A stretch of 64,000 nucleotides of DNA from Thalassomonas viridans (lineage in GTDB: Bacteria; Pseudomonadota; Gammaproteobacteria; Enterobacterales; Alteromonadaceae), in the NCBI RefSeq assembly GCF_000948985.2, contig NZ_CP059733.1:3844001-3908000 (forward strand), written 5' to 3'. Below the pieces are notes generated by a model. The model was not told where the DNA came from and searched no databases. It saw nothing but the letters and a program-made list of their open reading frames with translations. Below, piece by piece: positions 37,268 through 45,967 of the stretch (within the stretch, counting starts at the first letter, position 1; each line of letters opens with the position of its first letter). Both the position numbers and the translations under genes were made by a program.

Positions 37268-37552
37268 CTAGCCGACAACAATCGGTTTTAAACCGGACTG
37301 TTTAGGGGCGATAACAATTCTTTCCTGATGTACCGCGACACTGATCTTTTGCCCGGCGGAAAACCCGGCCTGGCGCAGCCATTTCCCCCTGAGCACAACA
37401 CAAGGTTCAAGCTTTACCGGAACATAGTTAATACCTATGCCGCGGGTCTTTGTTGCCGTGCAGCAGACGGTTTCCTGTACGGTAAGTTGCCGATAAATGG
37501 GATATTTTGCTTTTGCCGAAGCGGGCTCTGGCGTATGATGATATGCAGCCAT
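37268..37552 (-). CDS. SymE-like AbrB-fold toxin
   Basis: A 94-aa protein whose second half (about 44-84: VKLEPCVVLRGKWLRQAGFS, then AGQKISVAVHQERIVIAPK) matches the SymE family, an AbrB-fold toxin made under SOS control in E. coli and held down by the antisense RNA SymR. The YRQLTVQET stretch upstream also matches the family. AAGGAG gives an excellent ribosome site. No LexA box is seen before it, and no antisense RNA can be proven, though the 338-bp leader region is structured. It could instead be a benign AbrB-like regulator. Confidence 0.75.
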   Translation of the reverse strand: MAAYHHTPEPASAKAKYPIYRQLTVQETVCCTATKTRGIGINYVPVKLEPCVVLRGKWLRQAGFSAGQKISVAVHQERIVIAPKQSGLKPIVVG

Positions 37553-37890
37553 TGCGTACTCCTTATAAGTGCGTGGTGGTTAGCAATCTCCGGGTGCGGT
37601 TACACTCGGGGGTTGCGACTTTAATTACTGCCAGCGAACAACGGCGCTCTTGCCGCCATTAGCAACTGGCAACCATGGAAGTGAATGCTCTCCTTTGTTG
37701 ATGGGATCGCCCCTTAAATAAAGCCTAGGGGGATGAATAAATCAACGCAGGGGGGAATTTTTTTCTGAGGAATTTACAGAGATTTGTACAGGAAAAATTG
37801 CGCTTGAACGGCGCATATTAAAACATTTTATATCAACGCCATTAAGGGCTTGATAAACCAAAAATAACAGCCCGCCTTTGCCGTCGGCAG
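37553..37890. other. Structured leader region upstream of the SymE-like gene
   Basis: This non-coding gap lies between the SymE-like gene and the end of the solute-binding protein gene. It holds G-rich segments (GGTTAGCAATCTCCGGGTGC, and CTCGGGGGTTGCG) that can form stems, as a SymR-like RNA or a 5' leader might. No open frame with a ribosome site was found. Confidence 0.35.
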
Positions 37891-38700
37891 TTACTTTATC
37901 CAGTCACCAACGCCATATTTCTCCATAATGGCTGCCAGCTGTCCCGATTGCCTTAACTCAACAATGCCATCGGTTAAAATTCGGGTAAGTTTTTGGCTTT
38001 TTTCAGGCGGCAGCGCCGGGGAAAACACGATATAAACCCGGGAATGACCTCCCATAGCACCGGCGCTGCTGATTTGTCCGGATACGCCCATTTTTCTGAA
38101 GTAATAGCGGGCGACCTTATCATCTTCGACTATGGCATCAACCCTGTCTAACAGTAACCTTGAAACATTACGCTCAAAAGGTTTGTTTCCTGTTGTCATC
38201 ACAGTTTTTTCAGGATGGGTGTCGATATAGAGCTGAAATTCAGAATCTCCATAGTCATAACCTAAAACCAAACCGATTCGCTCAATATTCTTTAACGAAG
38301 ATATGCCGCTGAATTTCCAGCCAACTCCCCTTTTGGTATAAAAGTAATTGCGACTAACCCCTTGATGGCGAACAGGAAAGATAAAATCAGGCACATCTCC
38401 CCGGTATACGCCTATGATACCGTCGATCTCACCGGCACGGGTTAATTTAATGCTCCTTGCATAAGGGAGTAATTGCGTGGTTACCTTGTATCCGGCCTTA
38501 TGAAAAACATTTTTCATAATCTCGACCAAATAACCTTCTTTGCCCTCCTCTGAGGAAGGTTCGCAAACATAAGGACACCAGTCGCCGGTCGCCATAATAA
38601 CTTCTCCGGCTTTAACCTGAATATTAAAACACAGGCAGGCCAGCAAAAGTAAAAACGAGAAAGAGACTTGAATGGACTCAATATTCTTCCTATAGAACAC
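37891..38700 (-). CDS. Periplasmic solute-binding protein, family 3 type
   Basis: A 269-aa exported protein resembling the amino-acid-type substrate-binding fold (SBP_bac_3). GTG at 38700 gives an N-terminus with a hydrophobic segment (SFSFLLLLACLCFNIQVKAGE). The body shows GYLVEIMKNVFHKAGYKV, LTRAGEIDGIIGVYRGD and a terminal RQSGQLAAIMEKYGVGDW, which are family-typical. No permease or ATPase gene is adjacent, so it may be an orphan binding protein or a sensor partner. Cys42 and Cys46 (CPYVC) may form a disulfide. Confidence 0.82.
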   Translation of the reverse strand: MFYRKNIESIQVSFSFLLLLACLCFNIQVKAGEVIMATGDWCPYVCEPSSEEGKEGYLVEIMKNVFHKAGYKVTTQLLPYARSIKLTRAGEIDGIIGVYRGDVPDFIFPVRHQGVSRNYFYTKRGVGWKFSGISSLKNIERIGLVLGYDYGDSEFQLYIDTHPEKTVMTTGNKPFERNVSRLLLDRVDAIVEDDKVARYYFRKMGVSGQISSAGAMGGHSRVYIVFSPALPPEKSQKLTRILTDGIVELRQSGQLAAIMEKYGVGDWIK

Positions 38701-38820
38701 AGCTCACCAGTTCATATAAACAGCACTTAGTAAGAAACATACTGCACTACAGGATAATTTTCATCTGTTAATTCAACGTCGCTTACTTGAAAAACGAAAC
38801 GCAGATTATCACAGAATCAA

Positions 38821-38840
38821 CCCGGCTCTTGCGGGCCGGG
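38821..38840. terminator. Stem-loop between sulfatase and solute-binding protein genes
   Basis: CCCGGC and GCCGGG form a 6-bp G+C stem around an 8-nt loop, about 65 bp from the sulfatase end. No T-tract follows, so termination is only possible. Confidence 0.4.
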
Positions 38841-38904
38841 CATTAAAATAACCTCAACTTTGCCGGTTGCTGAATTGACTTAAAACTCCACAACCCAGTT
38901 ACAA

Positions 38905-40947
38905 CTACTCAGGCGTAGAAAGCATCTCTTGCTCCAGCGACACCATAAGCGCCATTAAATCTACCGCTTTTTGATGGATATCGACACCAGTTGCAATCAA
39001 CGCAGGCGGAATAAGTTCCTCATCGACCACTTCCGGGAAAACCGTGTCCTTACACACTAGCAAATTTGATTTCTCACAGGGATCTGTCGTCAGCTCGTAA
39101 AGCTCATATTGATCGCTTTCCCGGCCCGAGGGATCGAAATAACGCACCAGTTTCCAGTTATCCTTGCTCATCACACAATGAATGTTATTGGGCTGCATAA
39201 CCGGGCCGGATGCAAGCGAGCGGGCATCGTCGGGATATTCCCCGTCAGCGCTGTTCCTGAGCCGGTCAACCGCAGCTTCAAAGACTTGAAACTGGGTCAG
39301 CGGCAGTTCACCCGCAGTGCCGACATTTTCATCGCCAAGGGTTTCCGTAATGGTGTCGTAAGTGATAAATAAAACCCCTTCCCGCTCGTTATCACCGACT
39401 GGGGGTTTTATTTCAGCCTCTGCACCTATGATGAGCCGGCTAAGGTCCGCCCCTACGGGATACAAAGCCTTGGAATGGCTTTGCTCCAATTGCTCTTTCA
39501 GCGCTGTTATGTCTTCAGGACCTGCACCTGCTAAACCGAGCACGGTAGGTAGAATATCAATATGGCTGGTAACATCGCTGATCTGCCTGAGTCCTTCGGA
39601 CACCTTATGCACAGATTCCGGGAAACGGACAAGCATAGGTACATGCACAACTTCCTCATAAGCCGTATGCCACTTTTCCATCATCATATGATGGGCGCCG
39701 CCGCATTCACCATGATCCGGACAAAAGAGCACGATAGTATTGTCTGCCTGACCCGATTCATCCAACGCCTTAAGCACTGCACTGACATGCTGATCCACTT
39801 CATGTATCAGATAACCGTAATATTGAATAAAGGCGCGGCAAGCAAGCTCTTTATCTTCCGTCAGCGTAAAGGGCAACCCCATCACATTGGTACTGAGTGT
39901 TGCCTCGACCGCGAAATTAAGTTGCTGCTCCCAGGTATCCAGCGACGAGTTTTGCTCCGAAGCCAGCCAGCCCCCCATAGAAGCGAGTGCAAGCCCCATT
40001 TTATAGGCATAATCCAGCTGACAGCTTGGTTTGTTTAACAAGGCTTCATTCCAGGTTGGCGGCAGGTTGGCGTTGTCCTGGGGAAAACCTAAGCGGTTAA
40101 GCTCGATGGCCATAGTGCCGGACTTGGGCAACCTGCCCGAGGCCCCCTGTGGCGGCACCGCCAGGGTGAACGGCGCCCCCTGTACCGTGTCTTTTGAAAC
40201 AGTGCCGGGTAAAACGGGATAAGATGCAATATCATGGGGATTGGTAAAAGAAGATACCGCAAACCAGGGAACTGCAGGATCCTGGGGCGGCTCAACCGGG
40301 TGGCCGTCCGGATCCGCTTCGGCGGCATTGTTTTTGGCATTGGCAATATTATAAGGCACGCCAAGTCCCTGCCGCTTAAAAAAGCTAGTCACCAGATCGG
40401 CAAACTGATAATCACGGTAATAACCTAAATTATTGGGTAAAGCACCGTGCGGGTCAGGGTAACTCAGGTTCCAGTCAGAAAAACCATAGTGGTTCAGCTG
40501 TTCGGTTGCTTCTCCGGAAACATGCCATTTGCCAAAATAATGGCTGGTATAGCCGTATTCCCGCATCCAGTGACCGATAGTGGGATATTCCCCCGGGGTA
40601 AGCCATGGAAAGTTCGGCGAGCTGCCATCTTTAAACAGGCCATCGGTTTGAGTCGCTTTGGTGCGGGTGCCGTACTGGCCGGTAAACAGAGCCGTACGGC
40701 TTGGTACGCAAGCCGAAGAAGCTACCTTGTGGTTATTGAGCACAACGGCATTGTTGCGCAGCGCCCAAAGCCCGGGGAAAAACTGCTTAAATTCATTTTC
40801 TTCGTCAACACTGCCTTGAAAACCAAAAATTTTCTTGAGCGGATCGACAAAGCCGTGGTCTTCACCGTAACCAAAACGCGGAAAACGCATCTGGTCAACC
40901 ATTATCAGCAGAATATTGGGTTTCTGTGCCGGAGTGGGATCTGACAT
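38905..40947 (-). CDS. Sulfatase, formylglycine-dependent type I
   Basis: A 680-aa sulfatase that removes sulfate esters. The active-site motif is SSACVPSRTALFTGQYGTR, with Cys80 as the residue converted to formylglycine (C-x-P-S-R). Metal ligands: ILLIMVDQM near the N-terminus and CPDHGECGGAHHM at about residue 410. It is longer than usual, and has no signal peptide (starts MSDPTPAQKPNILL), so it should act in the cytoplasm. No FGE or anaerobic maturase is in the window. AAGGAC precedes ATG. Substrate unknown; choline-sulfatase-like or aryl-sulfatase-like are both possible. Confidence 0.88.
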   Translation of the reverse strand: MSDPTPAQKPNILLIMVDQMRFPRFGYGEDHGFVDPLKKIFGFQGSVDEENEFKQFFPGLWALRNNAVVLNNHKVASSACVPSRTALFTGQYGTRTKATQTDGLFKDGSSPNFPWLTPGEYPTIGHWMREYGYTSHYFGKWHVSGEATEQLNHYGFSDWNLSYPDPHGALPNNLGYYRDYQFADLVTSFFKRQGLGVPYNIANAKNNAAEADPDGHPVEPPQDPAVPWFAVSSFTNPHDIASYPVLPGTVSKDTVQGAPFTLAVPPQGASGRLPKSGTMAIELNRLGFPQDNANLPPTWNEALLNKPSCQLDYAYKMGLALASMGGWLASEQNSSLDTWEQQLNFAVEATLSTNVMGLPFTLTEDKELACRAFIQYYGYLIHEVDQHVSAVLKALDESGQADNTIVLFCPDHGECGGAHHMMMEKWHTAYEEVVHVPMLVRFPESVHKVSEGLRQISDVTSHIDILPTVLGLAGAGPEDITALKEQLEQSHSKALYPVGADLSRLIIGAEAEIKPPVGDNEREGVLFITYDTITETLGDENVGTAGELPLTQFQVFEAAVDRLRNSADGEYPDDARSLASGPVMQPNNIHCVMSKDNWKLVRYFDPSGRESDQYELYELTTDPCEKSNLLVCKDTVFPEVVDEELIPPALIATGVDIHQKAVDLMALMVSLEQEMLSTPE

Positions 40948-41200
40948 GGGATAAGTCCTTTTATCTTGTTAATATTTTAGATTAAATATAAATGTCATTG
41001 TTATTATTCAACAATGTACCTAGAGGTATAGACCACCCTATCGGAATGTCAATTTGTTTACGGCCAGCCAGGGATAGATTGAAAAAAAGATCATACCCAG
41101 TGATAAGTCACAGTAAGTCATCCCGGGTCAAAGTTGATATCAACAACCGCAGATTTAAATAAATCAGGGCAAATTTTTCTGTCTCCTGATTCGTCATTAA

Positions 41201-43603
41201 CTACGAAAACAAATTCAACTGGGCATCGGTGATTTCGGCAAAACTAGTGCCGATAAAAGGCAAAATCGCATCAGCTACCGCTTCCAGCTGACGCTCGATA
41301 TAAAGATCATAATCCAACGGCGCCGACAAATGCTCCTTCGTTTGCGGGCCGTTGAGGGTGAGCAGGTATTCCACCCAGCCCTTGCTCTGGTATCTTAACG
41401 GTTTTCCTTCTTTAGCATTTTGTTCATCCGCCAACCGGGCGGCTTTTACATGGGGTGGCACATTTTTCACATAGTCTTTAAGTTTGCGCCTCAGGCGCTT
41501 GCGGTAAACCAGGCAGTCGTCAAACTCCCCTGCCCGGGTTTTTGCCACCATATCCCGGATATAATCGGCGACTTCCAGGTTATTAAATACCTTATGGTAC
41601 AACTCCCTTTGAAAGATTTTCGCCAGCTCGGTCCAGTCGGTGCGCACGCTTTCCAGTCCTTTGAAAATGATCTTCTGCTTGCCGTCATTTTCCACTAAAC
41701 CGGCATAGCGCTTTTTCGTGCCGACATCCAAACCGCGTATTGTCGGCATTAAAAAGCGGCTGAAATGGGTTTCGAATTCTATTTCCAGCTGGCTTTCCAG
41801 GCCGTAATCATCGGCTATGGTTTGTTGCCATTTTTCATTGATTAAGTCCTGCAATTCCTTACCTAACGCCCTGCTCTGCTTTTGATCATAGTTGGCACTG
41901 ATATCGACAAATATCGAATCGGTATCGCCGTAAATCACTTTGTAGCCCTTGTCTTCAATCCATTCCTGGGTGGTTTTTAAGATCGCATGGCTGCGTTTGG
42001 TGATGGAGCCTGACAGGCGCGGATCGAAAAAGCGGCAACCGCTTGAACCCAGTACCCCGTAAAAGGAGTTCATGATGATTTTAATCGCCTGCGATAAGGC
42101 GGCATTTTTATCCTGCTTGGCCTTATCACGCTCCGACCATAAGTCTTCAATAATATGGGGCAGAAAATGCTGCTCGCGGGAGAAATATGCACCGTCAAAG
42201 CCGGGGATACTGGTATCCGGTGTTTTTAGTCCTTCGATCATGCCCATAGGATCAATTTTAAAGGTGCGGATAATGCTCGGGTACAGGCTTTTAAAATCCA
42301 GCACCAGCACATTGGTATACAGGCCGGGCACCGAGTCCATCACATAACCGCCGGGAGATACCAGCCCGGAATGGCCGTCTCCCATGTTGGGGGCAACATA
42401 TCCGCTGCGGTGTAGTTTCGGCAGGTATAAATTGGTAAAGGCCGCCACCGAGCCGCCGACACGGTCAACCGACAGCCCGGTGAGTTGTGCCCTGAGCTTG
42501 GCAAAGTCCAGCAGCAAGGTTTCTTCAAAAATCAGCCATACCAGGCGGCAGTCTTCCAGGTTATAGGCCGCCAGCGCCGGTTTGTTATGCAGGAAGTTAT
42601 CGGTAATTTCCTTGATACGGTTATCGACATCTTCGACTTTTTTACCTAACCCCAGCAAGGTATTGGCGACATAATCCAGGGTAAAACTCGGAAAGTTATA
42701 GGTGGCGGTTTTTAATACGTCTATACCGTCGAGCACCACGCGACCGGCAATTTCCAGGTATTTCTGTTCGCTGTTTTTATTTTTCCGCCAGTAGGCGGGT
42801 TTGTTGTCGCGGCCAATGGCAAAGCTGATGTCGTATTTATCGCAGCGTTTTTGCAGCAGGTCCATGTCGAAGTTGATAACGTTCCAGCCGATGATGATGT
42901 CGGGATCATAAGCCCGCAGCCAGGATAAAAAGGTATTTAACAGCCCCACCTCGTTTTCAACCCAGACAATATACCCGGGACAGTCGGCAATATTTTCAGG
43001 CACCGGACCTATCATAAACACCTTCTGGCAAGTGTCGCTGTAGGCGCCTATGGAGTACAGGGCTCCGTCCATGGCACATTCAATATCCACAGAAATCATC
43101 ACCAGGGGAATATCCACCTGCTGCGGCCGGCAACGGGCATTGGCCACTTCCAGATATTGGTTGCCCGGACTGTTGCCGTTTTTTACCTGGTATATGCATT
43201 CGTCGCCGATAAAGCTTATCCCGGCGGTGATAAAACGCTCCATCAAATAGCGGTCGTCAGGCCGGAAATCGTCTTCATAACATTTTACCCCGCCGGTTTT
43301 TAAACAGTCCCGGGCGCTGTAAAAGTCACGCATGGTGTTAAAATAAAAACCTGTGACTTCCTCCTGGCCAAAGGTTTTGAGGGATAAAGGCGATATTTTC
43401 GCAAGCGGTATCTGCTGTTCATTCAGCAGTTTTTGGGCGAAAGGTGCCTGCTCATTGGTAACAAAAAATACCGATTGTTCATTTTCTATCAGTAACTTCA
43501 CCGCCCCCTGCGCCGTTTTTAACCACAGGGTGATCACTGTGCCCTGACCATAATCTTGGGACTGGCGGGTAAGCAGAAAACCATTTTTCACTAATTGATT
43601 CAT
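41201..43603 (-). CDS. polB: DNA polymerase II
   Basis: Family B DNA polymerase (800 aa) acting in translesion synthesis and replication restart. Exonuclease motifs: SVDIECAM (about 173), IIGWNVINFDMDLL and YNLEDCRLVW. Polymerase motifs: VLDFKSLYPSIIRTF, KIIMNSFYGVLGS and VIYGDTDSIFVD. I chose ATG at 43603 (MNQLVKNGFLL); a longer start at 43660 would lie over the LexA box. Length fits the E. coli enzyme (783 aa). The LexA box 29-44 bp upstream says it is SOS-induced, as in E. coli. It is divergent from dinG. Confidence 0.95.
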   Translation of the reverse strand: MNQLVKNGFLLTRQSQDYGQGTVITLWLKTAQGAVKLLIENEQSVFFVTNEQAPFAQKLLNEQQIPLAKISPLSLKTFGQEEVTGFYFNTMRDFYSARDCLKTGGVKCYEDDFRPDDRYLMERFITAGISFIGDECIYQVKNGNSPGNQYLEVANARCRPQQVDIPLVMISVDIECAMDGALYSIGAYSDTCQKVFMIGPVPENIADCPGYIVWVENEVGLLNTFLSWLRAYDPDIIIGWNVINFDMDLLQKRCDKYDISFAIGRDNKPAYWRKNKNSEQKYLEIAGRVVLDGIDVLKTATYNFPSFTLDYVANTLLGLGKKVEDVDNRIKEITDNFLHNKPALAAYNLEDCRLVWLIFEETLLLDFAKLRAQLTGLSVDRVGGSVAAFTNLYLPKLHRSGYVAPNMGDGHSGLVSPGGYVMDSVPGLYTNVLVLDFKSLYPSIIRTFKIDPMGMIEGLKTPDTSIPGFDGAYFSREQHFLPHIIEDLWSERDKAKQDKNAALSQAIKIIMNSFYGVLGSSGCRFFDPRLSGSITKRSHAILKTTQEWIEDKGYKVIYGDTDSIFVDISANYDQKQSRALGKELQDLINEKWQQTIADDYGLESQLEIEFETHFSRFLMPTIRGLDVGTKKRYAGLVENDGKQKIIFKGLESVRTDWTELAKIFQRELYHKVFNNLEVADYIRDMVAKTRAGEFDDCLVYRKRLRRKLKDYVKNVPPHVKAARLADEQNAKEGKPLRYQSKGWVEYLLTLNGPQTKEHLSAPLDYDLYIERQLEAVADAILPFIGTSFAEITDAQLNLFS

Positions 43604-43631
43604 TAAGCTGAAATAAACTGATAAAATAAAA

Positions 43632-43647
43632 CTGTTAATATATACAG
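43632..43647. promoter_or_regulatory. LexA box before polB
   Basis: CTGTTAATATATACAG has the exact CTGT-N8-ACAG form of the gammaproteobacterial LexA site, with an AT spacer. It lies 29 bp from the polB start and 191 bp from the dinG start. Both genes are LexA-regulated in E. coli. Confidence 0.85.
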
Positions 43648-43704
43648 CAGTGTAAAACATCTACTACACTTTGAACATCAAAATTGTCATCTTGGGCCGC
43701 CAAA

Positions 43705-43806
43705 GTGAAAAAATACCTGCTGCTACTGTCATTTTCCTTGCCATTAGCGACTTTAGCAAGTGAAATAGCGCCTGCGGCGATACGGGTATCATCAGCGAAA
43801 CAATGA
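43705..43806 (+). CDS. Possible 33-aa exported micropeptide or gene remnant
   Basis: A short frame from GTG at 43705: MKKYLLLLSFSLPLATLASE, then a short polar tail. This has the pattern of a signal peptide with a cleavage site (LAS). No convincing ribosome site is visible, and it ends 31 bp before dinG. It could be a leader peptide, a decayed secreted-protein gene or a chance frame. Confidence 0.3.
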   Translation: MKKYLLLLSFSLPLATLASEIAPAAIRVSSAKQ

Positions 43807-43837
43807 ACAAGATTACTATCAGGAAACAATACCAGGC

Positions 43838-45910
43838 ATGTTAAGCGACAAGTTAAAGCAAGCGATCAGACAAGCATATAAAGCCATAGGTGAAAACTTG
43901 CCTAACTTTAATCCCCGCAAACAGCAAACCTTCCTGATTGCGGAAATCGCCAAGACCCTGGCGGGGGACTATGAAAAGTCCCGGAAAATTATCACCATAG
44001 AAGCCGGAACCGGCACAGGTAAATCCCTGGCCTACAGCCTGGGCTCTATTCCCATCGGCCTGTCCCGGCAAAAGAAGGTCTGTATTTCTACCGCCACGGT
44101 AGCCCTGCAGGAGCAGCTGGTGGACAAAGACCTGCCGTTCCTGAAAAAGCATTCCGGCCTGAATTTTAAATTCACCCTGGCCAAGGGACGCCAGCGTTAT
44201 GTGTGCAGGCAAAAGCTCAGCCACGCAGTCACCACGGACGATCCCCAGGCAGGTTTTACCTTTGCCGAGAAACCCAGGGCCAGCGATATCAAAACCCTGA
44301 ATAAAATGTTCAAGGCCCTTAATGAGGGCAAATGGTCCGGGGATATCGACTCCTGGCCTGAAAGCGTGCATCCCAATATCTGGCAGCAGATCCAAAGCGA
44401 CAAGCACAGCTGCCTGCGGCATTTGTCGGAGCACAGCCATTGCCCCTTCCACAAGGCCAGGGACACCATGGACGAGTCGGATGTTTTGGTGATCAACCAC
44501 AGCCTGCTGCTGGCAGACTTAGATCTCGGCGGCGGCGTGATCTTACCGGCGCCGGAAGACACCTTTTATATTATCGACGAAGCCCACCACCTGCCGAAAG
44601 TCACCCGGGACTTTGCCAGCGCCAGCGTTACCGTCAAGGGGGCCATCGACTGGCTCAGCAAACTCAGGGAAACCGGCGATAAAATTGCCAAACTGATCAA
44701 GTCGCAACGGGCGATTGCTCCTTCGCTAAGCCTGGCGGACGACTGCCAGGACTTACTGGTGGAGCTGCAAAAAGTGCAAACCTTTATCGACAGCAACCAG
44801 AGCGTGTATTTTCACCAAGAAGCCCTATACCGTTTTGAAAGCGGCATCTTGCCGAAAACGCTGAAAACCTGGTCCGGGGATATCAGCGAACTGAGCAAAA
44901 AAGCCCTCGGCCATATCAACAAGCTTTATGCCCAGCTAATGGAGTCCATCAAAGACGGCGATACCCAGATGTACTTGGCAGAGCCCTTGCTGGCAGAAGC
45001 TGGCTTTATGATCTCGCGCCTGGAGAACTTCTCTGCCCTGTGGCAGATGTTTGATAAAACCGACAGCGACAAGGCCGCACCGCTGGCCCGCTGGATAGAA
45101 AAACTCGAAGGCAAGCGCCAGGACTACCTGCTGTCCGCCTCCCCTATCGAGGTAGGTTTTACCCTGGAAGATAAGCTGTGGAGCAAGTGCGAGGGGGCGG
45201 TATTATGCTCGGCAACCATTATGGCGCTGAACTCTTTTGACCATTTCCGTTTCCAGGCGGGACTAAAAGCCAACGACGGCAGCCAGTACCAACAGGTAAA
45301 CTCGCCGTTTGACTATATCAATAAGGCCAAGCTGGTGATCCCGAAAATGCGCTATGAACCCAGCGCCGATCAGTTCACCGATGAAATCATCAGCAAATTG
45401 CCCGCCCTGCTGAAACAGGGCAATGCTTCCCTGGTGCTGTTTTCTTCCTACTGGCAAATGGAGAAAGTCGTCACCGCATTGAGAGACAAACACAAGCTGG
45501 AAATCCAAGTGCAGGGGGAGCAATCGCGCCAGCATATTATCGACAGCCATAAAAAGCGTTGCGATAAAGATCAAACCAGCATTATCTTCGGCACCCAGAG
45601 TTTTTCCGAAGGGCTGGATCTGCCCGGCAAATACCTCACCAATTTAATAATTACCAAGCTGCCGTTTTCCGTGCCCACCTCGCCGGTGGAAGAGGCCCAG
45701 GCGGAATATATCACCACCAAAGGCGGCAACCCCTTTATGTCGATTTCGGTGCCGGAAACCTCGAAAAAACTGATCCAGGCCACAGGCCGCCTGCTGCGAA
45801 ATGAAAAAGACGAAGGTATTATCACCCTGATGGACCGCCGGGTGGTCAGCAAACGTTACGGCAAGCAGCTGCTGGACTCCCTGCCGCCGTTTAAACGTAT
45901 CGTTGAATGA
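43838..45910 (+). CDS. dinG: ATP-dependent DNA helicase DinG
   Basis: DinG (690 aa) is a superfamily 2, XPD-like 5'-3' helicase that unwinds forks, D-loops and R-loops. Walker A is EAGTGTGKSLAY; the iron-sulfur cysteines lie in RYVCRQK (about 120) and SCLRHLSEHSHCPFH (about 194-205), as in E. coli DinG. The DEAH box is YIIDEAHHLPK, and motif VI is QATGRLLRNEKDEG. It is divergent from polB across a gap with a LexA box. Length is close to the E. coli protein. Confidence 0.95.
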   Translation: MLSDKLKQAIRQAYKAIGENLPNFNPRKQQTFLIAEIAKTLAGDYEKSRKIITIEAGTGTGKSLAYSLGSIPIGLSRQKKVCISTATVALQEQLVDKDLPFLKKHSGLNFKFTLAKGRQRYVCRQKLSHAVTTDDPQAGFTFAEKPRASDIKTLNKMFKALNEGKWSGDIDSWPESVHPNIWQQIQSDKHSCLRHLSEHSHCPFHKARDTMDESDVLVINHSLLLADLDLGGGVILPAPEDTFYIIDEAHHLPKVTRDFASASVTVKGAIDWLSKLRETGDKIAKLIKSQRAIAPSLSLADDCQDLLVELQKVQTFIDSNQSVYFHQEALYRFESGILPKTLKTWSGDISELSKKALGHINKLYAQLMESIKDGDTQMYLAEPLLAEAGFMISRLENFSALWQMFDKTDSDKAAPLARWIEKLEGKRQDYLLSASPIEVGFTLEDKLWSKCEGAVLCSATIMALNSFDHFRFQAGLKANDGSQYQQVNSPFDYINKAKLVIPKMRYEPSADQFTDEIISKLPALLKQGNASLVLFSSYWQMEKVVTALRDKHKLEIQVQGEQSRQHIIDSHKKRCDKDQTSIIFGTQSFSEGLDLPGKYLTNLIITKLPFSVPTSPVEEAQAEYITTKGGNPFMSISVPETSKKLIQATGRLLRNEKDEGIITLMDRRVVSKRYGKQLLDSLPPFKRIVE

Positions 45911-45928
45911 TCTGAGGTCACACTAATA

Positions 45929-45949
45929 AGGGGCGGTAAAACCGCCCCT
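45929..45949. terminator. Stem-loop between dinG and the subtilase gene
   Basis: AGGGGCGGT and ACCGCCCCT form a perfect 9-bp stem with an AAA loop between convergent genes. No T-tract follows. Confidence 0.55.
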
Positions 45950-45967
45950 GTATCAAGTCAGGTCAAG

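Noticed and set aside
43604..43660. Longer polB start at 43660
   Set aside because: It would read through the LexA box; MNQLVKNGFLL at 43603 fits polymerase II.
43853..44500. 215-codon minus-strand frame within dinG
   Set aside because: It is the antisense shadow of a clearly coding helicase; no family motif.
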